Shown here: positions 41,169 to 49,065 of the stretch, piece by piece
Layout: each line of letters opens with the position of its first letter
How positions within the stretch are numbered: position 1 is the stretch's first letter
DNA from: Hymenobacter yonginensis
Lineage (GTDB): Bacteria; Bacteroidota; Bacteroidia; Cytophagales; Hymenobacteraceae
Direction of reading: 5' to 3'
Length of the DNA: 64,000 nt
NCBI RefSeq assembly: GCF_027625995.1
Contig: NZ_CP115396.1
Coordinates: 1,240,001-1,304,000, forward strand
Notes under the pieces: model-generated
Told to the model about the DNA's origin: nothing
The model's input: only the letters and a program-made list of their open reading frames with translations
Databases searched by the model: none
Made by a program: the position numbers and the translations under genes

Positions 41169-41205
41169 CAAAGGTAAGTAAAGGTACTATGTGACGCAAG
41201 GTACT
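41169..41205 (-). promoter_or_regulatory. Promoter of the TonB-dependent receptor with repeated AAGGTA boxes
   Basis: On the minus strand, TTG (41197-41199), 20 bases, TACCTTTG (41169-41176). On the plus strand the region shows AAGGTA three times, at 41171, 41181 and 41198; the last two share AAGGTACT. The middle copy fills the spacer, so it may be an operator. Confidence 0.65.
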
Positions 41206-41515
41206 GGTGAAATTAATTTTGTGTTACGCGGTTATCAGGTTGTAGAATAGGGGGCTTAAGAGTGTCCGATGTTTGCTGGAAGGCAGCAAAAAACCTTCTT
41301 TAAAGCATGCTAAACAGGTTCCTTCGGCGTTCGGGTAGATAGATGCGCCTCGGCGCCAAAGGGTAGCCTGAGGTGGCAACTTTATTTGTCGACTCTCCTG
41401 GCTTTCCCTATTTCCTCGCTGGCTGTCGTCCAAACTGCGCGTATCAGCCCTGGTGCAGCCACGGCTGCCCACGGCCGCCATCTTCGTTGATATTTCAGAC
41501 GCTACCCAAAAAAGC

Positions 41516-41574
41516 ACGCGGCGCCGGCCGGAGCAGCGCCACCCATCGGGAAGCGTCTCCGGCCAGCGCCGCGT
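41516..41574 (-). terminator. Terminator of the YwqK-like gene
   Basis: 18-base GC-rich arms (41516-41533 with 41557-41574, one mismatch), followed on the minus strand by GC then six T; 25 bases past the gene's stop. Confidence 0.75.
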
Positions 41575-41598
41575 ATCGTTTTGGGGGTGCTGGTGAGG

Positions 41599-43053
41599 CT
41601 ATTTCTTTTTCACCGGGCCTCTGGTGGCGGGGGCTTTCGGTGCCGGGGCGGCTGTGCCTTCGGGCACTAGCTGGCCGTTGCGGTAGGTGACCTTTTCCTG
41701 CACGGTCTTGCCATCTGGGCCGAAGGTGGTCCAGACGCCCGACTGCTTGCCGTTGCGGTAGAAGCCACTTATTTCCGGGGTGCCGTCTTCGCGCAGCTGG
41801 CGGAAGGTGCCCGTCTTGAGGCCCTTCACGTAGATGGTTTCCGCCTTCAGCTTGCCCGACTCATAAAACTCCTGGCCGAGGCCGGTGGGCTTGCCGTTCT
41901 CATAAACCAGCTTGCTAAGGACGGTGCCGGTGGGCGAGTAGCTCAGCTTCTCGCCGGCCAGGCGCCCATTCACATACGTTTCCTGGGTGGCGGGCTGCTT
42001 GCCGCCAGGGTGGAAGGTGCGCCACTGCCCGGCCGGCTGCCCGGCCTTGAACTGCTGCTCGGCCTTCACGGTGCCGTCCTCGAAATAGGCCGTCACTTTA
42101 CGGTCGCGCCCCTGGTTGGCGTGCTCGATCTTCTGCTCCGGCTTCCCCGACTCATAAAAATCCTCCTGCGTGCCCGTCAGTACGCCCTGGCGGTAGGTCA
42201 TCTTGCTTTTGAGGGCGCCGCTTTCGTAGTAGGCTTTGGCGGGGCCTTCGAGGTTAGAAGTACCGCCGGCCAGGCTGCGGGCCTGCTTGGTGAGGTCGTC
42301 GCCGAGTGGGTTTTTCACGGCGCGGCCCGCGAAGGTGCTGGCCACGTAGCTGCCCTCGGTCTGGAGCTTGCCGGAGCGGTAGTAGCTGCGGTAGCTGCCC
42401 TTGCCCGACTTGTCGGCCAGCACTTCGGTTTCGGTCTGGCCGTTGTCGTAGTAGGTTTTGTAGGGGCCGGCCAGCAGGCCGCGGCTGTAGGTGGCTTCAC
42501 TCTGCAGCTGGCCGTTGGGGTAGTAGGTTTTCACCGGGCCGTTGGCCTGCCCGTTCTGGTAGGTGATTTCCACCTTGGGCTTGCCCGACGGATATAGCTC
42601 ACGCACAGCCCCGGCGGGCTGGCCGGCGGCCAGCGTGGTTTCCAGCTTCACCTCGCCGTTGGGGTGGTAGTAGCGCAGCGTGCCGGTGGGCTGGTCGTTG
42701 TCGTAGGTGCCTTCCTGGGCGGGTTTGCCGGTTTCGTAGTAGGTTTTGAACGGGCCTTGGCGCACGCCCTGCTGATACGTCACCTCCAGGCGGCGCTGCC
42801 CGTTCGGATGAAACTCCACGTAGCTGGAGTCGCGCTTGCCGCCGGCATAGCGGGTCTGGGCTTCCAGCTTGCCGGAGCGGTAAAACCGTTTGTAGGGCCC
42901 TTCCATCACCGTGTCGCCGGCCACCACGGCCGAGTAGATTTCGCGCTTGCGGGTGTTAGTGGAATCAAAGTAGGTGGTGAAGCGCCGCATCTTCTGGGCC
43001 TGGGCCGAGGTAGCGGCCGTGAGCAGGAGCAGGGCAAAAGCAGTTCTTTTCAT
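41599..43053 (-). CDS. Secreted YwqK/MORN-like repeat protein
   Basis: 484 residues: signal peptide (LLLLTAATSAQAQ), then about 15 repeats of roughly 23 residues of the MORN-2/YwqK type, each a variant of G-x-x-x-x-Y-Y-x-x-G-K-x-x-x-x-x-x-Y. Examples: GPFKTYYETGKPAQEGTY, GPVKTYYPNGQLQSEATY, GLGQEFYESGKLKAETIY. Some carry ADKSGKGSYRSYYRSGKLQ with a shorter linker. A Lys-rich tail (TRGPVKKK) ends it. Databases often label such proteins 'antitoxin YwqK', but no toxin lies beside it and the signal peptide argues against that role. Probably a surface or periplasmic binding scaffold. Confidence 0.8.
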   Translation of the reverse strand: MKRTAFALLLLTAATSAQAQKMRRFTTYFDSTNTRKREIYSAVVAGDTVMEGPYKRFYRSGKLEAQTRYAGGKRDSSYVEFHPNGQRRLEVTYQQGVRQGPFKTYYETGKPAQEGTYDNDQPTGTLRYYHPNGEVKLETTLAAGQPAGAVRELYPSGKPKVEITYQNGQANGPVKTYYPNGQLQSEATYSRGLLAGPYKTYYDNGQTETEVLADKSGKGSYRSYYRSGKLQTEGSYVASTFAGRAVKNPLGDDLTKQARSLAGGTSNLEGPAKAYYESGALKSKMTYRQGVLTGTQEDFYESGKPEQKIEHANQGRDRKVTAYFEDGTVKAEQQFKAGQPAGQWRTFHPGGKQPATQETYVNGRLAGEKLSYSPTGTVLSKLVYENGKPTGLGQEFYESGKLKAETIYVKGLKTGTFRQLREDGTPEISGFYRNGKQSGVWTTFGPDGKTVQEKVTYRNGQLVPEGTAAPAPKAPATRGPVKKK

Positions 43054-43168
43054 AGCGGCAAGAACGAAAGTCCGGGTGAGATAGTGCAGCCGCAGGTTTT
43101 CTGCGCCGATGCACTAAGGCGGCACCAAGGCACGCAGAGTGGTTGAGGTTTCCAAAAATATCCAGCCA

Positions 43169-43210
43169 AACATAAGGCCCTGCCGCTTCAGCGCGGCAGG
43201 GCCTTATGTT
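43169..43210. terminator. Bidirectional terminator between thiolase and YwqK-like genes
   Basis: Perfect 18-bp stem (43169-43186 with 43193-43210), six-base loop, T-rich right arm. Confidence 0.8.
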
Positions 43211-43267
43211 ACTTCGGAAATCGACTACAAAATTCGTGAAATCCGAATAATCCGGTTAAATCCGTGA

Positions 43268-44449
43268 TTAGAGTTTCTCCAGCACGATGCTGCTGGCTCC
43301 GCCGCCACCGTTGCAGATGCCGGTCACGCCGATTTTGCCGCCTTCGTTCTGCAGCACGTTCAACAGCGTCGTCACGATGCGGGCACCGGAAGCGCCGAGC
43401 GGGTGGCCCAGGCTCACGGCCCCGCCGTACACGTTCACGTTTTTACCTTCCAGGTTCAGCAGCTTGTTGTTGGCCAGCGAAACCACCGAGAAAGCCTCGT
43501 TGATTTCGTAGAAATCCACTTCCGAAGCCTCCAGACCGGCGTGCTTCAGCGCCTTCGGAATAGCCAGCGACGGCGTGGTCGTGAACCACTCTGGGGCCTG
43601 CTCGGCATCGGCAAAGCCGCGCACGATGGCCAGCGGCTTCACGCCCAGGGCCTCGGCTTTCTCGCGGCTCATCAGCAGCACGGCAGCAGCGCCGTCGTTG
43701 AGGGTAGACGCGTTGGCGGCCGTCACGGAGCCTTCTTTGCCGAACGCGGGCTTGAGGGCCGCGAACTTGCTGAAATCAGCCTTGGTGTACTCTTCGTCGT
43801 CGCTGATAACGGTTTCCTTGCCGCGCACCGTGATGGTCACGGGCACAATTTCGTCTTTCTTCTTGCCAGCCTGGGCGGCGGCAGCGCTCCGCTCGTAGCT
43901 CTGCTGGGCAAAGGCGTCCTGGTCTTCGCGCGTGATGCCGTAGTGGGTGGCGGTGCGGTCGGCGGCTACGCCCATGGCGAAGTCGTGGTATGGGTCCCAG
44001 AGGCCGTCCTTCATCAGGCCGTCAATCATCTGGCCGTGGCCATACTTGGCGCCGAAACGGGCTTTGTCGAGGTAATACGGTACGTTCGACATGCTTTCCA
44101 TGCCGCCCGCCAGCACCACATCGGCCTGGCCTAGCATGATGGCCTGCGCGGCGTACATAATGGCTTTCGAGCCCGAAGCACACACTTTATTCACCGTGGT
44201 GCACTCCACCGTATCGGGCAAGCCGGCTTTCTTGGCGGCCTGGCGGGCAGGTGCCTGGCCCAGGTTGGCCGAAATAACGTTGCCCATTATCACCTGCTGT
44301 ACTTCGGAGGCATCAACGCCGGCCTTTTCCAGCGCGCCCTTCAGGGCAATGGCACCCAGCTCCGTAGCCGACAGCGAGGCCAGGCTGCCACCAAACGAGC
44401 CGATGGGCGTGCGAACAGCCGATACAATTACTACTTCTTTGATTTGCAT
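43268..44449 (-). CDS. Acetyl-CoA C-acetyltransferase (thiolase)
   Basis: 393 residues from the ATG at 44449 (MQIKEVVIVSAVRTPIG); the 35-residue longer frame is not conserved. Catalytic Cys90 in VNKVCASGSKAI, His in NEAFSVVSL-proximal and GGAVSLGHPLGASGARI, second Cys in TGICNGGGGAS. Tetrameric biosynthetic thiolase type: condenses two acetyl-CoA to acetoacetyl-CoA or works in beta-oxidation. No other fatty-acid or mevalonate genes adjoin it. Confidence 0.92.
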   Translation of the reverse strand: MQIKEVVIVSAVRTPIGSFGGSLASLSATELGAIALKGALEKAGVDASEVQQVIMGNVISANLGQAPARQAAKKAGLPDTVECTTVNKVCASGSKAIMYAAQAIMLGQADVVLAGGMESMSNVPYYLDKARFGAKYGHGQMIDGLMKDGLWDPYHDFAMGVAADRTATHYGITREDQDAFAQQSYERSAAAAQAGKKKDEIVPVTITVRGKETVISDDEEYTKADFSKFAALKPAFGKEGSVTAANASTLNDGAAAVLLMSREKAEALGVKPLAIVRGFADAEQAPEWFTTTPSLAIPKALKHAGLEASEVDFYEINEAFSVVSLANNKLLNLEGKNVNVYGGAVSLGHPLGASGARIVTTLLNVLQNEGGKIGVTGICNGGGGASSIVLEKL

Positions 44450-44558
44450 AAAACAGGGGGTGGGGAAGTGGTTGGAATCTGTGGGTAAAGGTACGAGTGA
44501 TTGGGGAATGGGCTGTAGGCGGCCGGCAGCCCGGTTTCGGGTGCTGGCTGCCACTGCC

Positions 44559-45551
44559 TCACCAGGTGGGCTTGTTGGGGTCGGGTTTGGCGGTGGCCGG
44601 GCGGGGCAGTTGCTGCAGGTATTGCTGCTCGGCCGCGCTGAGGGCCTCCAGAATCTGCCGGGCCTGGCCGCTGCTCAGGTTCATTTGCTGCAGGCGGGCC
44701 CGCTGGGTTTGTAGCTGAGCCTCGTCGGGGGCGGCGGTTTCGGTGCCGGGCTGGCTGCTGGTGCCGCTGCGGCCTTCCGGGCCATCAGGGGCGCTGCTGA
44801 AGCCGCGGGTGTTGCCGGGCTGGCTGCCCTGGGCCACGCGGCGCTGCTCGCCCTGGCCCGGCTGAAAGTTGCCGCTGGCGCTGTTGCCGAGCTGGTTGCT
44901 TGGCTGGTTGGGGTCGCGCTGGCCGTTTGGGTTAGCCTGGGGCTGCGCCGGGTTTTGCTTGTCCTGCGGGCTGTTGGGGTCGTCGAGCTGGCCCGGTCGG
45001 TCCTGGCCGGCACGGGGCTGCGGCGCCGGGCTCGGGCCATTCGACTGATCCGGCTGGCCATCGGTGCCGGGCGGAGCCTCGGCCGGAGCGGGCGGCGGAA
45101 TGGTCGGGTCCTGCTGGCGCCGCGTGAGGTAGTCGCTCACTACCTCGTAGTTGTAGCGGGCCAGCGCATTGGCCGGATTGGTTTGCAGGGCCTGCCGAAG
45201 CAGCCCCAACGCCTGGGCGTAGTCGCCTTTGCGGGTGGCCAGCACGGCCAGCTGCTGCTGGGCAGTGCTGCGCACCACCGCCGAGCGACTGGTCAGCAGC
45301 CGGCCGTAGGCGTTCCGGGCCAGGGCAGTCTGGCCAGCCCGGGTGCTGGCATGGCCCAGGTTGAGCAGGATGGCCTCATCCGTAGCACCGAGCTCCTGCA
45401 CCGCCTTATTATATAGTTGCGTGGCCCGCGCAAAATCTGCGCTGCGGTAGGCTGCCTGGGCCTGCTGCGCCGCCTCGTTCCGGTCGTGGATGCCACTCAA
45501 ACTGCCCCAGCCTCCCAGCAGCGTCAGCAATATTATACTTGCGTGCTTCAT
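44559..45551 (-). CDS. batC: BatC-like TPR protein
   Basis: 330 residues. A signal peptide or anchor (SIILLTLLGGWGS) leads to about three TPR units at 25-150 (AQAAYRSADFARATQLYNKAV, NLGHASTRAGQTALARNAYGRL, GDYAQALGLLRQAL). A long Pro/Gln/Asn-rich disordered region follows (about 150-265), then a final helical segment (QRARLQQMNLSSGQARQILEALSAAEQQYLQQL). This matches BatC of the Bacteroides aerotolerance operon. Its ATG overlaps the stop of batB by four bases (ATGA), so translation is coupled. The disordered stretch is longer than in many BatC proteins. Confidence 0.8.
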   Translation of the reverse strand: MKHASIILLTLLGGWGSLSGIHDRNEAAQQAQAAYRSADFARATQLYNKAVQELGATDEAILLNLGHASTRAGQTALARNAYGRLLTSRSAVVRSTAQQQLAVLATRKGDYAQALGLLRQALQTNPANALARYNYEVVSDYLTRRQQDPTIPPPAPAEAPPGTDGQPDQSNGPSPAPQPRAGQDRPGQLDDPNSPQDKQNPAQPQANPNGQRDPNQPSNQLGNSASGNFQPGQGEQRRVAQGSQPGNTRGFSSAPDGPEGRSGTSSQPGTETAAPDEAQLQTQRARLQQMNLSSGQARQILEALSAAEQQYLQQLPRPATAKPDPNKPTW

Positions 45552-46516
45552 AGCTTGATTACGCGAACGGTGAGCAAGATGTCCAGCGCCATCAGCGCCA
45601 GTGCCAGCGCCAGCGGATACCGGTAGCGGTTGTCGGCCACGGATACAGTGCGCACCTGCTCGGTCTGGCCTTCCAGCCGATTGAGCGCATTCACCAGCAA
45701 CGGAAACTCGTCGCGCCGGTCAGACAGCTCGAAATACCGGCCCCCAGTCTGCTCAGCCAGCCGCTGCAATGGGGTAGGAGAGAGGCGGCTCACGGCGTCG
45801 CGGCCGCGGGCGTCGCGCACGAAGCCGCCTTTTTCGCGCGGCAGGCGGGAGCCATCCAGCGTGCCTACGCCCAGCGCAAACAGGCGGGCACCGGAGCGCG
45901 CCAGCAGCCGCAGCGTTGGCTCCAGATTTTCCCCAAAATCCTCCCCATCGCTGACCAGCACCAGCGCCGTCGCGCGCGGTGACGTGGCTGGTAGTTTGTT
46001 GAGGCGGGCCAGCACCAGTTCCAGCGGGGGCGTCAGGTCGGTGGTGCCCGCTGGCACTAGGTTGGTTTGCAGGGTGCTCAAAAACAGCTGCAGGGCGCTT
46101 TGGTCATAGGTGAGAGGGCATTGCACGTAGGCTTCCGCCGCAAAAACAATCAGCCCAATCCGGTCGGCCTGAAAGCGGGAGGCCAGCTGAGCCAGCTCGG
46201 CCTTGGCCTTCTGCAGGCGGGTGGGCGCAATATCCGGGGCATCCATGGAGCGTGAAAGGTCCACCAGCAGCCACACGTCTTTGCCGGTGGTGCGCACCGG
46301 CTGCCGGGTGAGGCCATACGCCGGGCCCAGCAGGGCCATGCCCAGCAACCCCATGTACAGGAACCGCAGCGTCAGTTTCCAGCCCAGCCGCCAGCCTTTT
46401 TGGTTGAGCGGAGCCGCCAAACGGCGGGTCCTGAAAAAAAATCCGAGGTAGAGCGCAAAAAAAATGCTGAGTGCCGCCACCTCTTTCCACGACACGGAAT
46501 AGGCCCAGTTCAGCAT
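45548..46516 (-). CDS. batB: BatB-like von Willebrand factor A membrane protein
   Basis: 322 residues. Two N-terminal helices (EVAALSIFFALYLGFFF, FLYMGLLGMALLGPAYGL), a VWA domain with the MIDAS motif DLSRSMDAPD and the later TTDLTPPLELVL and VLVSDGEDFGENLEP segments, and a C-terminal helix (YPLALALALMALDILLTV). The complete MIDAS (DxSxS, T, D) suggests metal-dependent ligand binding, periplasmic side. First gene of a batB-batC pair. The usual partners batA, batD, batE, moxR and the DUF58 gene are not adjacent: upstream is the tRNA cluster. Confidence 0.85.
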   Translation of the reverse strand: MLNWAYSVSWKEVAALSIFFALYLGFFFRTRRLAAPLNQKGWRLGWKLTLRFLYMGLLGMALLGPAYGLTRQPVRTTGKDVWLLVDLSRSMDAPDIAPTRLQKAKAELAQLASRFQADRIGLIVFAAEAYVQCPLTYDQSALQLFLSTLQTNLVPAGTTDLTPPLELVLARLNKLPATSPRATALVLVSDGEDFGENLEPTLRLLARSGARLFALGVGTLDGSRLPREKGGFVRDARGRDAVSRLSPTPLQRLAEQTGGRYFELSDRRDEFPLLVNALNRLEGQTEQVRTVSVADNRYRYPLALALALMALDILLTVRVIKL

Positions 46517-46679
46517 GGCAAAAGAGCAGGCAACAAAATGAAAATCATGCGAAAAGCAGAGCGGGAAGTAGGGAGCGGCGGGGCAAAGATAGGTGCTGGC
46601 GCAGCCCGGGCAGCAGCCCAGGCTACAGCCAAGTTCAAGATATTTTTTTTGAAAAAGGGGTGTTTATCGGTTCTCCTAG

Positions 46680-46687
46680 TATATTTG
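46680..46687 (+). promoter_or_regulatory. -7 element of the tRNA cluster
   Basis: TATATTTG, an exact TAnnTTTG match, 30 bases before the mature 5' end of tRNA-Ser. A TTTG upstream (46648-46651) is 28 bases away, wider than usual. Confidence 0.5.
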
Positions 46688-46717
46688 CACACCCTTCAGC
46701 CGGAAGGGACCACCAAC

Positions 46718-46805
46718 GGAGAGGTGGGTGAGTGGCTTAAACCAGTAGTTTGCTAAACTGCCGTAGCTCTAAAGGTTACCGGGGGTTCGAATCCCCCCCT
46801 CTCCA
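46718..46805 (+). tRNA. tRNA-Ser (GCT)
   Basis: 88 bases. Acceptor arms GGAGAGG and CCTCTCC pair perfectly; the anticodon stem GTAGT/ACTGC encloses TTGCTAA with anticodon GCT. There is a long variable arm (GTAGCTCTAAAGGTTAC) as expected for a class II serine tRNA, and a T-arm GGGGG-TTCGAAT-CCCCC. CCA is not encoded (the 3' flank reads ACA). Confidence 0.93.
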
Positions 46806-46817
46806 CAATTCTTTAAG

Positions 46818-46893
46818 ATGAGGAATTGAGAATCGGCAATGCCAATTGCTCCTGAGCGTAGTAGCTCAGACTCTCAGTTCCTCATTCTTTTTT
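46818..46893 (+). terminator. Hairpin with T-run between tRNA-Ser and tRNA-Pro
   Basis: 17-base arms (46818-46834 with 46869-46885, two G-T pairs) followed by TCTTTTTT that ends exactly where tRNA-Pro begins. Confidence 0.65.
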
Positions 46894-46970
46894 CGGGGTG
46901 TAGCGTAGCCCGGTATCGCGCCTGCTTTGGGAGCAGGAGGCCGCAGGTTCGAATCCTGCCACCCCGACCA
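46894..46970 (+). tRNA. tRNA-Pro (TGG)
   Basis: 77 bases including encoded CCA (46968-46970). Acceptor CGGGGTG/CACCCCG; anticodon stem CCTGC/GCAGG with loop TTTGGGA, anticodon TGG; T-arm GCAGG-TTCGAAT-CCTGC. Confidence 0.95.
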
Positions 46971-46973
46971 TCG

Positions 46974-47017
46974 AATAGCCGTCAGCCCACCTCTGGGGCG
47001 GGCGGCTATTTGTTTTT
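46974..47017 (+). terminator. Hairpin with T-run between tRNA-Pro and tRNA-Arg
   Basis: AATAGCCG (46974-46981) pairs with CGGCTATT (47003-47010), extended by a CCC/GGG inner stem, followed by TGTTTTT directly before tRNA-Arg. Confidence 0.6.
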
Positions 47018-47094
47018 GACCCCGTAGCTCAGCTGGATAGAGCAGCTGCCTTCTAAGCAGCCGGTCATGTGTTCGAATCACATCGGGGCCACCA
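47018..47094 (+). tRNA. tRNA-Arg (TCT)
   Basis: 77 bases with encoded CCA (47092-47094). Acceptor GACCCCG/CGGGGCC with one A-C mismatch at the second pair; D-arm GCTC-GAGC; anticodon stem GCTGC/GCAGC with loop CTTCTAA, anticodon TCT; T-arm ATGTG-TTCGAAT-CACAT. Confidence 0.92.
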
Positions 47095-47140
47095 ACGAAA
47101 AAGCCGCTCAGCTTATAAGCTGAGCGGCTTTTTCGTTGGT
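47091..47140. terminator. Perfect 50-base palindrome overlapping the tRNA-Arg 3' end
   Basis: Two exact 25-base arms (47091-47115 and 47116-47140) with no unpaired loop base. The right arm carries CTTTTTCG, so it works as a terminator. The left arm starts at the tRNA discriminator base and includes the CCA. Confidence 0.85.
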
Positions 47141-47490
47141 GGTGCAGTGCTGGCTGCCTGACTGCACTCCTGAAACCCAACGTAGCTGTTGCACGCTGAA
47201 ATAGGGACAGACTGTCCTGGACAAAACAACACAGCTACGCCTTAAGCTGGCGGGCCTTTGGGGGATGCAGGCGTTCGTCAGGCTTATAGATCAGGAGTCT
47301 GAACCACAGTTTGTGGTGCGCTCATGTAGGCGCTGCACCTACGGCCCTGCCATTACTCAAGGCATTTGCCATAGGCTTATGAATAGCAGCAAGGCGGGGG
47401 TAATTTGGCTGTATTGCTGGAAAAGCATACATTGAACTGCAAAAATTTCAGTTTTTCGCCTGTTTCTCACTCTTCACCACCATTCGCATC
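47141..47490. other. Intergenic region with promoter of the first propeller gene
   Basis: No gene seen. A plausible promoter lies at 47404-47434: TTTG (47404-47407), 20 bases, TACATTG (47428-47434), 57 bases before the ATG at 47491. The rest (47141-47400) shows no clear structure. Confidence 0.5.
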
Positions 47491-48912
47491 ATGAAAAAAA
47501 CCTTACTCGGCATTTCTTTCCTCTTGGGCCTTGGCCTGCAGGGCTACAGCCAGGGTACTCCGGCTATCAGCTCCTTCACCGCCCAGAACTCCAACCTGCC
47601 GGCTGACTTCCGCATCGTCGGGATTCAGGCCATTGATGCCAATACTGCCTGGGGACTGGCAGGTACGCTCAATCCGGCCGGCACCAGCATCGATGCCAAC
47701 ACCTATCTGCGCACCACCAACGGCGGCACTGCCTGGCAGGGCGGCCTGATTGCTCCGGCGGGTTTCACCGGCTACACCGCCGGCAACCTCTACGCCGTGA
47801 ACAGCACCACTGCCTGGGCTGCTATGTTCGATGGCACTAATGGCGGCGGCCTTATTGCCAAAACGTCCGATGGGGGAGCTACCTGGGTTGCTCAGACCAG
47901 CCCTGCCGCTGGCCAGTTCGCGGCTCCGGATGGTTTCGGCAACTTCGTTTATTTCTTCGATGCCAACAACGGCGTATGCATGGGCGACCCCAACCGCCAG
48001 GGTACCTCGAGCATCAAGTTTTTTGAAATCTATACCACCACCAACGGTGGTACCACCTGGGTGCGCACGCCCCGTGCCAACGGCTTGGCCAGCAACACCA
48101 GCGAATACGGTGTAGTGAACCAGTACACCGTGGTGGGCAACACCATCTGGTTTACGTCGCTCTACGACCCAACCTCCATCACGTCGCCCTCGCGCGTGTT
48201 CAAGTCCACGGACCGTGGCCTGAACTGGACGTCGGTGAACAGCAACATTTCCAACCGCGTGTCGGGTGTGGCTTTTGCCACCGCCAACAACGGTCTGATC
48301 TGGAATAATGAGAACCTGAGTGTGACCACCAACGGTGGTACGTCCTGGACGACCCAAACCTACAGCACGCCCTTCCGTGATTCGGACGTGAAAGCCATTC
48401 CCGGCAGCAACACGTATGTGGCGGTTGGTCTTGATGCCCGCGTGGCTACGCCTTCGGCTGCCGATATCGGCACTTCCATCAGCCGCGACAATGGTGCTAC
48501 CTGGACGACTATCGACAACCGGGCGCAGTATCTGTCGGTTAGCTTTGCTTCGGGCACGGTGGGCTGGGCTGGTGGCTTCACGGCGCCTGCCGGCGGCGGT
48601 GGCATCGGCAAGTACACGGGCACCAACATTCTGGCTAACCGCAACGCGGAGCTGCAGAAGGCGCTGGCCGTGTATCCTAACCCAAGCGCAACCGGCGTAT
48701 TCACGGTGCAACTGGCTTCGGGCCTGAAAACGGGCGCTACGGTGCGCGTGTTCGACGTAGTGGGCCGCCAGGTAGCTGCCCAGACGCTGAACGCCACGGC
48801 TGTAGCAGCCAAGTCTACCACTGTAGACCTGAGCAGCGAAAAGGCCGGTATCTACACGCTGGAGCTGCGCACCGACGCTGGGGTAGCCCAGCAGAAGCTG
48901 GTGGTTGAATAG
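47491..48912 (+). CDS. Secreted YCF48/BNR-like beta-propeller protein with T9SS sorting domain, copy 1 of 3
   Basis: 473 residues: signal peptide (FLLGLGLQGYSQ), then propeller blades carrying BNR/Asp-box-like motifs (TTNGGTAWQG, TSDGGATWVAQT, TTNGGTTWVRT, STDRGLNWTSV, SRDNGATWTTI), and a type A sorting domain from about residue 395 (VYPNPSATGVFTVQL, FDVVGRQVAA, AGIYTLELRTD, QKLVVE). Related to YCF48/HCF136 and sialidase-type propellers, without sialidase catalytic residues that I can identify. Probably a surface or released protein. The most diverged of the three tandem copies. Confidence 0.85.
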   Translation: MKKTLLGISFLLGLGLQGYSQGTPAISSFTAQNSNLPADFRIVGIQAIDANTAWGLAGTLNPAGTSIDANTYLRTTNGGTAWQGGLIAPAGFTGYTAGNLYAVNSTTAWAAMFDGTNGGGLIAKTSDGGATWVAQTSPAAGQFAAPDGFGNFVYFFDANNGVCMGDPNRQGTSSIKFFEIYTTTNGGTTWVRTPRANGLASNTSEYGVVNQYTVVGNTIWFTSLYDPTSITSPSRVFKSTDRGLNWTSVNSNISNRVSGVAFATANNGLIWNNENLSVTTNGGTSWTTQTYSTPFRDSDVKAIPGSNTYVAVGLDARVATPSAADIGTSISRDNGATWTTIDNRAQYLSVSFASGTVGWAGGFTAPAGGGGIGKYTGTNILANRNAELQKALAVYPNPSATGVFTVQLASGLKTGATVRVFDVVGRQVAAQTLNATAVAAKSTTVDLSSEKAGIYTLELRTDAGVAQQKLVVE

Positions 48913-48938
48913 TAGCCGTCAGTAGTACATGCATCCTG

Positions 48939-48971
48939 AAGCCCCCATTCCTCTTGAATGGGGGCTTTTTT
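48939..48971 (+). terminator. Terminator after propeller copy 1
   Basis: 12-bp perfect stem (48939-48950 with 48956-48967) running into T. Confidence 0.8.
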
Positions 48972-48985
48972 GTTATTTGGCCGTT

Positions 48986-49030
48986 GTCAGCCAACCATTT
49001 TTATTTGCTGGTGCTCTTACTGTCAACTTC
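48986..49030 (+). repeat. Conserved leader upstream of propeller copy 2
   Basis: 45-base block identical in its first 15 (GTCAGCCAACCATTT) and last 10 (TGTCAACTTC) bases to 50483-50527, about 35 of 45 overall with no gaps. It ends 35 bases before the ATG at 49066. Confidence 0.75.
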
Positions 49031-49065
49031 TCTAAAACATCCTTCCTTTCATCCATCCTTTCCTC

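Larger units (their letters stand above)
40878..41598. other. Long leader and intergenic region of the receptor gene
   Basis: The receptor promoter at 41169-41199 leaves an untranslated leader of about 285 bases (40878-41162). I see no known riboswitch in it. From 41206 to 41515 there is no supportable gene; the minus-strand frame 41224-41517 has no conserved features. Confidence 0.5.

Noticed and set aside
41224-41517. 97-residue minus-strand frame in the receptor/YwqK intergenic region
   Set aside because: No conserved features, and its start falls in the terminator of the upstream gene.
41599-43053. Toxin-antitoxin reading of the YwqK-like gene
   Set aside because: It has a signal peptide and many repeats, and no toxin gene adjoins it; the antitoxin label is a database habit.
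46866-47180. Minus-strand frame containing GWQDSNLRPPAPKAG
   Set aside because: A well-known spurious translation of the strand opposite tRNA genes; it covers tRNA-Pro and tRNA-Arg.
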